From: Chitinophaga sp. LS1
GTDB taxonomy: Bacteria > Bacteroidota > Bacteroidia > Chitinophagales > Chitinophagaceae
Assembly (NCBI RefSeq): GCF_034274695.1
Contig: NZ_CP128362.1
Location: 5,582,501-5,646,500 of the forward strand
Direction: 5' to 3'
DNA length: 64,000 nucleotides
Part shown: in pieces, positions 43,848-51,689 of the stretch
How the letters are laid out: the number at the start of each line of letters is the position of its first letter
Position numbering within the stretch: the stretch's first letter is position 1
Position numbers and translations under genes: made by a program
The notes under the pieces: model-generated
Seen by the model: the letters and a program-made list of their open reading frames with translations, nothing else
What the model was told of the DNA's origin: nothing
The model's database searches: none

Positions 43848-46424
43848 TCAATGGTTTTCAAATTCAATACTTTGTAAAACAATCCCGGGTGAATACTGGG
43901 AATACACAATTTCATGCTTTCCTGGTTTAAATGTATAGGAGAGTTTTACTTTAATAATATTATCAGATACCCACTTACTCCATAGCTCCTTATTATCATC
44001 ATGGGCATTAATAGTCGTTGCCAATTCCTTTGCACCATCAATGGAAACCCCAAACCATAGTCCATCCCCATGTGTGAAATTCAAAGTAGGAGAGAAGTTA
44101 AGATAAATATTAGTATTCCCCGAAGCTTCAAACTCATATCTTGCTACCGTACCTGCACTATGATAAATGATGCTATCACTAAATGTACCACTATTAGCAA
44201 AACTGGTAATCCCATCTCCAAATTTTCCAATACCCTTTATATGCACCCAATCTCCATGTTTCGTCACATAACCTGTTGCTGAAATCTGTTTATAGATCTT
44301 AGGCACTACCGGACGCTTATATGGCCCCGCCAAATCCGGCATCTTATTTACCGGCGGCTGTTGCCAGCCTGTGTATCCAATATGCGTCTGGTCCATCATA
44401 TGATTCCATTTTCCACCGGCTACCTGATGATACGCCACTGTCAATAATGAATCCCGCATATAATAACTCCGCGTACTATCCGCCCATGCCTTATTCTGCA
44501 CCCGGTTGCTCTTATACAAAGCCACCGCATAATACAATTTGTGTAAATTGTACATCGCCTCTACAGGAAACTGTACCAGTTCAAAATAAGCATCTGAATA
44601 AGGCTGTAAACGCACTTTTTTAACCAGCTCTTCCCATTCGGCTACAACCTCTTTATACTGCTTTAATGTATAACTAGACTCATCCAGCAATTCCGGCTTC
44701 CGCCTTGCGGCCATTTCACTATACTGCCGCAGGTAATCACCTATATCTCTGGCTGAATTCATGAATGAAAATCCAGACTGTTTGGACGAATCTGCACCTG
44801 TTTTGGTTCCCTCTTCCATTCCTCCTCTGGAATTCCCTTTTGCGATCCTTCGAGAATAATCTTCCTCTTCCATTCCTCCTCTGACATTCCCTTCTGCCAT
44901 CCGCTCTTCCAATCCTTGCCCAAAATTTTCTTCCGCAAACTGTTTATAATAATCTGGTAAAGTATCCTCTGGCTCCGCCCTCCATGCATAATCCATAAAA
45001 AAACCTATCGGCAACTCTATCGGCTTCAAATCCCCCACATTCACAATCCATATCTTATCCACCCCATACATCTTCGCCAAATGCAACTGTTCCCACACCC
45101 TTGCCAGATTATTTGTATTCACCCATTTGTAATTTCTCGGATCCCCCACATAGTCAAAATGATAATATACCCCATATCCTCCCTTCCGCTTCGGCATCAC
45201 AGGATCAGGAAACCTCCTGATATTCCCCCAATTATCATCACACAACAACAACGTCACATCATCTGGTACCCGCATTCCGCTATCATAATAATCCTGCACT
45301 TCCTTATACAACGCCCACAACTGTGGTGTCTCCGCTGCCGGCTTGCCCGTCACCTCACTAATAATGGATCGCTGATCCCGCACAATCCTTTCTAATAAAT
45401 CTGTTGCCGTTTCCCTACTCATGGGCAAATCCCCATCTCCCCGCATCCCTATCGTCACTATACTTTCATGCTTTGCCATTGCGACAATCCCTTCCCTCCA
45501 AAACGCCCTCAACACACTGTCATTCGCCACATAATCCCATGCACCCTGCCCATACCGCTTCCATTCCGTCTGCGCACGCAACATTGGCTCATGATGGCTT
45601 GTGCCCATCACAATTCCCCATTTATCTGCCAATACGGGATTCAACCGATCATCATCATTAAACGCGTTTCCCCACATCGCCGGCCACAAATAATTCCCCC
45701 TTAGTCGTAATAGTAACTCAAATATCTTTTCATATACATGATGATTAAACCCGCCAAATTTCTCATGCGTCCATCCGGAAAATGCCGGCGCCTCATCATT
45801 TATAAATATCCCTCTGTATTGCACCGAAGGAGGCCCGAAATCATAACGTCCTTCCTGCACAAATACTTTTTCCTTCTTTTTTATAGGTACATCCGCCCAC
45901 CAATACCATGGCGACACTCCCAGTTGTTTAGATAGTTCAAGTGCACCATAGGCAGCGCCCCTCTTATCACTACCCAATATTACTACCTTCCCTGGAGAGA
46001 CTGTAATTCGAAATGCTTCCCATTTCCCCCCCAATCCCGCAGTATCCAAACCTGCAATCCCATCTCTCCGAAGCGCTTCCCATTTCCCACTCACCCTCAC
46101 TGTATCCAAACCAGAACCTCCATCTCCCCACCCCACACTATCCTTCCCAAATCCTCCCCGAACTGTCCCTATCAATATATACGGCCGCCCATCCAACCGA
46201 TGCACAATCTCCGGCGCCCTCCCCGTCACTGCAAGCATATCCGCCCGCAGCAACTCCGCAGCCTTATTCACCAGCCAGTCATCCTGCTGATCAACATAAA
46301 TTACTTCCGGTAATGAAAACGTATGTTGCGACGCATGTGTGGTTATTATCTGCCGCGCATGAACCTGCGCATGCATATAGGTTACATGGCACAGGAGGAT
46401 TAACAGTGGAATACAGTTTTTCAT
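43848..46424 (-). CDS. GH115 xylan alpha-1,2-glucuronidase
   Basis: An 858-residue secreted enzyme with signal peptide (cleavage after HAQ, about residue 20). GH115 blocks: IFINDEAPAFSGWTHEKFGG, NYLWPAMWGNAFNDDD, GIVMGTSHHEPM, 'LLCDDNWGNIRRFP' and 'KIWIVNVGDLKP', followed by the C-terminal module ('WVHIKGIGKFGDGI'). It removes (4-O-methyl)glucuronic acid from xylan. Two loops are lengthened by in-frame duplications of 60 bp (46011-46130) and 54 bp (44810-44917). First gene of the GH115-GH43 operon. Confidence 0.93.
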   Translation of the reverse strand: MKNCIPLLILLCHVTYMHAQVHARQIITTHASQHTFSLPEVIYVDQQDDWLVNKAAELLRADMLAVTGRAPEIVHRLDGRPYILIGTVRGGFGKDSVGWGDGGSGLDTVRVSGKWEALRRDGIAGLDTAGLGGKWEAFRITVSPGKVVILGSDKRGAAYGALELSKQLGVSPWYWWADVPIKKKEKVFVQEGRYDFGPPSVQYRGIFINDEAPAFSGWTHEKFGGFNHHVYEKIFELLLRLRGNYLWPAMWGNAFNDDDRLNPVLADKWGIVMGTSHHEPMLRAQTEWKRYGQGAWDYVANDSVLRAFWREGIVAMAKHESIVTIGMRGDGDLPMSRETATDLLERIVRDQRSIISEVTGKPAAETPQLWALYKEVQDYYDSGMRVPDDVTLLLCDDNWGNIRRFPDPVMPKRKGGYGVYYHFDYVGDPRNYKWVNTNNLARVWEQLHLAKMYGVDKIWIVNVGDLKPIELPIGFFMDYAWRAEPEDTLPDYYKQFAEENFGQGLEERMAEGNVRGGMEEEDYSRRIAKGNSRGGMEEGTKTGADSSKQSGFSFMNSARDIGDYLRQYSEMAARRKPELLDESSYTLKQYKEVVAEWEELVKKVRLQPYSDAYFELVQFPVEAMYNLHKLYYAVALYKSNRVQNKAWADSTRSYYMRDSLLTVAYHQVAGGKWNHMMDQTHIGYTGWQQPPVNKMPDLAGPYKRPVVPKIYKQISATGYVTKHGDWVHIKGIGKFGDGITSFANSGTFSDSIIYHSAGTVARYEFEASGNTNIYLNFSPTLNFTHGDGLWFGVSIDGAKELATTINAHDDNKELWSKWVSDNIIKVKLSYTFKPGKHEIVYSQYSPGIVLQSIEFENH
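44810..44917 (-). repeat. 54-bp in-frame duplication within GH115
   Basis: Two 54-bp units (44810 and 44864) encode the related stretches GNVRGGMEEE and GNSRGGMEEG in a Glu/Gly/Arg-rich insertion of about 50 residues that interrupts a normally short helix region. Confidence 0.85.
46011..46130 (-). repeat. 60-bp in-frame duplication within GH115
   Basis: Two 60-bp units (46011 and 46071) encode GLDTVRVSGKWEALRRDGIA and GLDTAGLGGKWEAF..., a 20-residue repeat in a loop near residues 110-145. Confidence 0.85.
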
Positions 46425-46666
46425 AGCAATGAACTAAATAACAAAAACCAATATACCAAAATTTTCCAACGCTCCATAGATATGGGGCGTATTATTTTCC
46501 TTTTTAGGTATGTGATTAATTGCTCAAAGGTTGTTAAAACACCTTTCCCCCAGCGTATATTTTCCCCACTATTTCGGATACAAACCAAACATTCTATCCC
46601 TTTTATTAAACTTTCATATTTACACGGGGTCGTTATTACAAATCGTCTGATACAAACTATCGCCAT

Positions 46667-47779
46667 ATGAAAGTAACAATCAAACACCTTTGTCTTGCTT
46701 TTGCCATCGCCTCGATCATGATATCGTGCGGCAAGGATTCCGGTTCCGATGGCTCCTCCTCCTCGGACTCTACTACTACCAGCACAGACGACACCAATCC
46801 TGACCCTATTGATGTCACCAGCTGCGACGCCGAAACAGGCATCAACAAAATCATCTGTCTCGCCGACGCCTTCAAGGCCACACTGACCTCCGCTCAGTTA
46901 GCCACCGTTCAATTGAGCTACAGCAAGTCAAACGCCATTAAGTGGTCGAACTTCCCACAGGCGCTGGTTTCCAGCTCTTACAAAAGAGTCGGTCTCAACT
47001 TCGGCTCCATGACCACCGAACAAATTCAGTATGCAAAAGCGCTGATCAAAGCAGTCGCCGGTACCACTTCAAACGAAGGCTGGGATGAACTGCAACAACT
47101 GCTCAATGCCGATGAATACCTGAACGAAAATGGTGGTGGCTCTACCTACGGCGCCGCTAATTTTTACATTGCATTCTTAGGTACGCCCGCTACTTCCGGC
47201 ACTTTCGAAATTCAATATGGTGGTCACCATACTGCCTTCGCCAATACGTATACTGATGGTGCACTCGTTGGCGCCACACCTTCTTTCAGAGGGGTAGAGC
47301 CTTTCGCCACCTTCACCTGGAATGGTACCAGCAATCAGCCTATCCAACAGGAACAGGCCGCCCTCACTAGTATGCTCACCGGTCTTTCTACGGCTGAATT
47401 ATCTACTGCCAAATTGAGCGCTACTTATAGTGATCTTGTTTGTGGGCCGCAGAATGACGATGCTTTCCCTTCTACACAATCAGGTATTGCCTGCAGCAAC
47501 CTGACTACTGCTCAGAAGAACCTTGTATTGGCTGCTATCAGAACTTATGTAGCCGATGTGGCAGATACCAGCACGATCATGACCAAATACACCAATGAAC
47601 TGGATCAGACCTACATCTCTTATTCAGGTAGTACTGAAATGACTACACGTAATGACTATGCACGCATTGACGGTCCTTCTGTATGGATTGAATACTCCTG
47701 TCAGAACGGTGTGGTGCTATCCGGTACACATCCACACTCTGTATGGAGAGATAAATCTAATGACTACGGTGGTAACTGA
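46667..47779 (+). CDS. DUF3500-like lipoprotein
   Basis: A 370-residue lipoprotein (lipobox IMISCGK) with a Ser/Asp/Thr-rich linker (about 22-45), then a DUF3500-like domain. Conserved-looking His blocks are FEIQYGGHHTAFANTY and, at the end, SGTHPHSVWRDKSNDYGG, which suggests a metal centre. The reaction is unknown. It is followed by a terminator and then, same strand, the HupE/UreJ-like gene. Confidence 0.82.
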   Translation: MKVTIKHLCLAFAIASIMISCGKDSGSDGSSSSDSTTTSTDDTNPDPIDVTSCDAETGINKIICLADAFKATLTSAQLATVQLSYSKSNAIKWSNFPQALVSSSYKRVGLNFGSMTTEQIQYAKALIKAVAGTTSNEGWDELQQLLNADEYLNENGGGSTYGAANFYIAFLGTPATSGTFEIQYGGHHTAFANTYTDGALVGATPSFRGVEPFATFTWNGTSNQPIQQEQAALTSMLTGLSTAELSTAKLSATYSDLVCGPQNDDAFPSTQSGIACSNLTTAQKNLVLAAIRTYVADVADTSTIMTKYTNELDQTYISYSGSTEMTTRNDYARIDGPSVWIEYSCQNGVVLSGTHPHSVWRDKSNDYGGN

Positions 47780-47791
47780 TTTTAATTAAAA

Positions 47792-47832
47792 TAAAAACAG
47801 GTTGTGTCACCAATACGATACAGCCTGTTTTT
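47792..47832 (+). terminator. Rho-independent terminator of the DUF3500-like gene
   Basis: AAAAACAGG pairs with CCTGTTTTT, with an inner TGTGTC/GATACA stem, followed by ATCC. Confidence 0.8.
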
Positions 47833-47890
47833 ATCCGGGTACCCCGATGAAAGCTGATAGCGATTCTCTGATCCAACCTCTCTATATAGC

Positions 47891-49093
47891 ATGAGACTTT
47901 TAGTATGTGTATTCTTATTATTATGCGGGCAACACCTCTTCGCGCACCCCATGCCCAATTCAATCGTGAGTTTGTCAATACTGGACCACAGCATCAAAGG
48001 CGAAGCCAAAATGCCGATGCTGGAACTAGCCAGTGCCCTTCAACAAACCCGGATCGATACCATCGACCCAGCCTATTTTCAACAACATATACGCGCATTG
48101 TCTGGCGACCGTCAGTGGACTACTACCATTGACCGTCAGTGGACTACTACCATTGACAGTATCCGGATGACCACAGATACCGATCCCAATGTAGGCCGGT
48201 ATCAGGAGGTCCTGGTCTACTTTGAAATGACACCTCCTGACCCTGCACTGCTACGGGATTTTAATTTCCGCTACAATGCTATTATTCATGAAGTAGTCAC
48301 GCATAAAATTTTAGTCTTCGTAAAGCAGGACTGGAAAAACGGGATTCAAAACGGGGAACAGATCGGCATCATTAAAATGGATACCCGCTCAGGGAAAGTA
48401 TTTCCCATGTACATCAACCTGGAACATGGTACTTACTGGAGGGGTTTCAAAAACATGGTCATGCTGGGTATTGAACATATCCGCGAAGGTACCGACCATC
48501 TTTTATTTCTATTAGCCTTAATGCTGCCAGCTGCAGATAGAATAAAACGATTGATACAAATCGTGACCGCCTTTACCATAGGTCACTCCATCAGCCTGCT
48601 ATGTGGCACTTTAGGCTGGATTGTGATCCCTTCTCAATGGGTGGAAATCGCTATTACATTTACTATTTTAATCAGCGCTATTCACATCATCCGTCCGATA
48701 TTCAAAGGGAAAGAAGCCTGGATTGCAATTACCTTCGGATTTATACACGGTCTGGCCTTTGCCTCCGCGTTAAATAATTTAGACCTTGTACCCACCGAAA
48801 TGGCGTTAAGTATTTTAGGCTTTAATATCGGTATTGAAACCATGCAGTTATTCGTACTGCTTTGTACGGTGCCCTGGTTATTATTGATCAACAATGTCTG
48901 GATAAAATACTTGGGGGGAGTAATCGCTATCATCGCCAGCCTGGGCTGGATGATAGAAAGAATTTCAAATGAACCGAACATTATCTCTGCACAAATAGAA
49001 CAAATTCAGGGCAAGTGGTTTATCCTTGTTCTTGCAATCATCGCCATTATAGCCTACGTTACCCGCTGGGTGAGAACCCGGTCACTTTCTTAA
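47891..49093 (+). CDS. HupE/UreJ_2-family membrane protein
   Basis: A 400-residue protein: signal peptide (LFAHPMP; the mature chain begins with a His), an extracytoplasmic domain (about 20-175), then seven helices carrying GIEHIREGTDHLLFLLAL, FTIGHSISL and FGFIHGLAFAS, the His motifs of the HupE/UreJ group linked to nickel/cobalt handling. A perfect 24-bp duplication encodes DRQWTTTI twice (48107-48154). The last codons (about YVTRWVRTRSLS) are antisense to a duplicated copy of the convergent AraC gene's tail, so the C-terminus is recently acquired. Confidence 0.85.
   Translation: MRLLVCVFLLLCGQHLFAHPMPNSIVSLSILDHSIKGEAKMPMLELASALQQTRIDTIDPAYFQQHIRALSGDRQWTTTIDRQWTTTIDSIRMTTDTDPNVGRYQEVLVYFEMTPPDPALLRDFNFRYNAIIHEVVTHKILVFVKQDWKNGIQNGEQIGIIKMDTRSGKVFPMYINLEHGTYWRGFKNMVMLGIEHIREGTDHLLFLLALMLPAADRIKRLIQIVTAFTIGHSISLLCGTLGWIVIPSQWVEIAITFTILISAIHIIRPIFKGKEAWIAITFGFIHGLAFASALNNLDLVPTEMALSILGFNIGIETMQLFVLLCTVPWLLLINNVWIKYLGGVIAIIASLGWMIERISNEPNIISAQIEQIQGKWFILVLAIIAIIAYVTRWVRTRSLS
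48107..48154 (+). repeat. Perfect 24-bp in-frame tandem duplication
   Basis: Two identical 24-bp units (48107-48130, 48131-48154) encode DRQWTTTI twice in the HupE-like protein. Confidence 0.95.
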
Positions 49094-49234
49094 ATAAACA
49101 ATCATGGCCATTATAGCCTACGTTACCCGCTGGGTGAGAACCCGGTCACTTTCTTAAATAAGCAATCATGGCCATTATATCTTCCGGTACTCGCTGGGTG
49201 AGAGCCCGGTCACTTTCTTAAAGAAGCGTGCAAA
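49043..49234. repeat. 64-bp triplication at the HupE-like/AraC junction
   Basis: Units start at 49043, 49107 and 49171. The first two differ at one base in 64. The third is the true 3' end of the AraC gene and differs at more sites. The first unit forms the end of the HupE-like gene in antisense; the second is non-coding. Confidence 0.95.
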
Positions 49235-50041
49235 GTAATTGGGATATTCAAAATTCAATAAATACGCAATTTCAGAAACGGTGTAAGAAGTATAACGCAA
49301 ATGCTTCTTCGCCTCATCCACCAGGTGATCCTGCAACAGCTGATGCGCCGATTTCCCGGCCACACTGTTGCAAACCCTGTTCAGGTGCACAGGCGTGATG
49401 CCCAGTTCTCTTGCATACTGATCGATGCTATATTTAGAACCCGCTTCACTGATCCGCTTCTGTAACTTACGAAAGTAGGAGAGAGAGATACTATCCGATT
49501 CCTGCATTACGACACTATTCTGTCTCCACAAGCGATACAAAACAAGAAAGAGCTGCTGCAACATCGCCGTTAGCATCTGCTGCTTTTCATACCGGGTATC
49601 GAATAGTTCTTCATGTAATTCTTCCACCAGTTTTACCACATATCTGAAAGTATAAGGCGGTGCATAATGGGTTAGTATCTGCAAACTTTCCAGCATTGGT
49701 GCAATGCTGCTTACCATGGGAAAGATACTACTGACCAGTTTGTCGGAAATAGTCAGAATACGCCCTTTAGTAGTGGCATGGTAGTTAAACCCATGGATAG
49801 CCAGAGGGGGGATTAATAAAATAGATGGGCCTGTCAGCCATGTCGCTTCATTGTTCCCTAAAAACTCAGTCTTACGTGTCTCTATCAGAAAGATCTGGTA
49901 GAGATTTGTATGAATGTGAGGCTTGATTTTCCAGTCAAAATTTTCACTGCGTGTTTCCAGTAATTCAGAAAACAGGTACTCTCCATCTGGTCTGGGGCCC
50001 GATTCTCCATACAACCCTTCAAAATGTGTGATTCGCTTCAA
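49175..50041 (-). CDS. AraC-family transcriptional regulator
   Basis: A 288-residue regulator: N-terminal cupin-like sensor (about 30-120) and C-terminal double helix-turn-helix (about 190-288) with 'YARELGITPVHLNRVCNSVAGKSAHQLL' and the family tail FFKKVTGLSPSEYRKI. The only available start is TTG at 50041; no ATG occurs before the conserved region, so the exact start is uncertain. Its 3' end has been copied twice into the convergent neighbour. Confidence 0.88.
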   Translation of the reverse strand: MKRITHFEGLYGESGPRPDGEYLFSELLETRSENFDWKIKPHIHTNLYQIFLIETRKTEFLGNNEATWLTGPSILLIPPLAIHGFNYHATTKGRILTISDKLVSSIFPMVSSIAPMLESLQILTHYAPPYTFRYVVKLVEELHEELFDTRYEKQQMLTAMLQQLFLVLYRLWRQNSVVMQESDSISLSYFRKLQKRISEAGSKYSIDQYARELGITPVHLNRVCNSVAGKSAHQLLQDHLVDEAKKHLRYTSYTVSEIAYLLNFEYPNYFARFFKKVTGLSPSEYRKI

Positions 50042-50228
50042 TCGACAGAATTTAGAAATATCCTTTGATCTGTTTTATCGCCCAAAGTTTGATTTGTGTC
50101 AGGAAATTACGGAAAATTTTAGTGTTAAAAAATATGACCATTTCCAACCACCTGAATTAGGTGCAAACGCTAACTCAGGGTTTTGTAGTAGCTTGAACGG
50201 ATGTATTTACTGGCAATTGGTCATTCCC

Positions 50229-51578
50229 TCATTTTAACATCGTCACCATCGCTGATACCTCTTCTGTAGTTGTATAATCACTACCACTATATCCTGTAAA
50301 ACGGAAACGGATATTTCCCGTTTTGTCAATCACAAATTTTGCAGGAATACCCTTTACATCAAAAGCACCTGCTGCTTTATATGCTTTTATATCCAATGGC
50401 ACATCAAATGGATAGTGGTTGTCTGTGAGGAATTTCTTTACTTTCTCTGAAGGATCCGCTTCTCTCTCCCATGTATCCACAAAAAGGAATTTTACATCCT
50501 CATCTTTTTCAAACCGTAGCATGGCTTCTTTCATAGCAGGGAAGGAGCTTATACAGGGGCCGCACCAGGTAGCCCAGAAGTCGATCACCACTACTTTCCC
50601 TTTTAGTTCACTCAGGGTGATTTGTTTGCCTTCCAGGTTCTTCAATGTAAAATCAGGCGCAGGTTCATTGATCTGAGTTGTTTGCAGATGTGCAGTCAGC
50701 TGCAACAGGAATGCTTTATTCAATTCAGCGGCATAGGCATCATATCCTTCCCTGCCTTTTAGTTTTTCATACAGTTCTTTGAGTTCTGCTTTCATTTTCT
50801 TATCTGCCAGCCCCGTCTTTGTTGCTTCAGCAGCTATATCCATGGCTTGCTGATCTTTACCAAGGTGTTTTAGCGTACTAAAGTAGATCGTATAGGTGAT
50901 TGGCTGTGTATGATTGTCTTTATAGGCGATCTCTATGCATCTGAGTGCCTTTGTATATTCCATGTTTTCATGGAAGATCATGGCAGCCATCTGGTATTCT
51001 CTGGTGCTATCTACTGATTTGTCCATGAGGACAGCCGCCTCTTTACAATGGTCTTTAGAAAATAGCTCCCTGGCCATCCATCGCTGTACATTCAATGTTT
51101 TTATACTGTCGGTATACAAGAAGGCTTTAGCGACGTAACCAGATTTTAGATAGCCAACAGCCAGTTGTCCCCTCATATCATCGTAAGTAGCTATTGCATC
51201 TTTTGAAGGGGGTGGAAAGCGTTTAAGAAAGATGTGATACATCGCATCCTTCTTAAAAGGATCTTTTTCATCATTGACAAAGTTAAATTGCTCCTGTTTC
51301 GCCAGCTGTCCATCGGGCCATTTCTGTTTGCCTGCCTGTAAGATAGAATCTGCCTTCGCAGTATTTCTCATCTGGAAATATACAAACCAGGCGATCATCC
51401 AGTTCGTCTCATTTTCACTCTTTATATCATTCTCCAGTCGCATCTTTAGTTCGGCCTTGTCATTTTCCTGTGAGGAGGAAACCAGTTTTGCATACACCTG
51501 GTATATGCTATCCATGTTCTGTGCCCTGGCACCAAAAAACAGGAAGGTTAAAACGCACAATGAGGGTAGTTTTTTCAT
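50229..51578 (-). CDS. TlpA-like thioredoxin-fold protein with N-terminal helical region (paralog 1)
   Basis: A 449-residue exported protein with signal peptide (MKKLPSLCVLTFLFFGARAQ), about 290 residues of helical repeat-like sequence, then a TlpA/AhpC-type domain with WCGPC in FWATWCGPCISSFPAM and the cis-Pro in IPAKFVID. It probably acts as a periplasmic thiol-disulfide reductant. The start 51578 is chosen because a perfect -7 box (51627-51634) lies between it and the earlier in-frame ATG at 51662. It is similar over its length to the protein at 52877-54322. Confidence 0.87.
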   Translation of the reverse strand: MKKLPSLCVLTFLFFGARAQNMDSIYQVYAKLVSSSQENDKAELKMRLENDIKSENETNWMIAWFVYFQMRNTAKADSILQAGKQKWPDGQLAKQEQFNFVNDEKDPFKKDAMYHIFLKRFPPPSKDAIATYDDMRGQLAVGYLKSGYVAKAFLYTDSIKTLNVQRWMARELFSKDHCKEAAVLMDKSVDSTREYQMAAMIFHENMEYTKALRCIEIAYKDNHTQPITYTIYFSTLKHLGKDQQAMDIAAEATKTGLADKKMKAELKELYEKLKGREGYDAYAAELNKAFLLQLTAHLQTTQINEPAPDFTLKNLEGKQITLSELKGKVVVIDFWATWCGPCISSFPAMKEAMLRFEKDEDVKFLFVDTWEREADPSEKVKKFLTDNHYPFDVPLDIKAYKAAGAFDVKGIPAKFVIDKTGNIRFRFTGYSGSDYTTTEEVSAMVTMLK

Positions 51579-51626
51579 ATTATAGTGAATATAGGGTTTA
51601 ATCCTGGTGGCTGACCCCGGCACCTT

Positions 51627-51634
51627 CAAAAATA
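51627..51634 (-). promoter_or_regulatory. -7 box for TlpA-like paralog 1
   Basis: TATTTTTG on the minus strand, exact TAnnTTTG match, 48 bases before ATG 51578. Confidence 0.6.
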
Positions 51635-51661
51635 ACATTTCTTTATGTAAAACTAAATACA

Positions 51662-51686
51662 TAGTTTTGAAACTAATAAATTAGTT
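51662..51686 (+). promoter_or_regulatory. -7 box and palindrome before the TPR gene
   Basis: TAGTTTTG (51662-51669) is an exact TAnnTTTG match 20 bases before ATG 51690. Immediately after it AACTAAT-AA-ATTAGTT (51671-51686) is a perfect palindrome at the expected transcription start, a candidate operator or 5' hairpin. Confidence 0.6.
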
Positions 51687-51689
51687 CAT

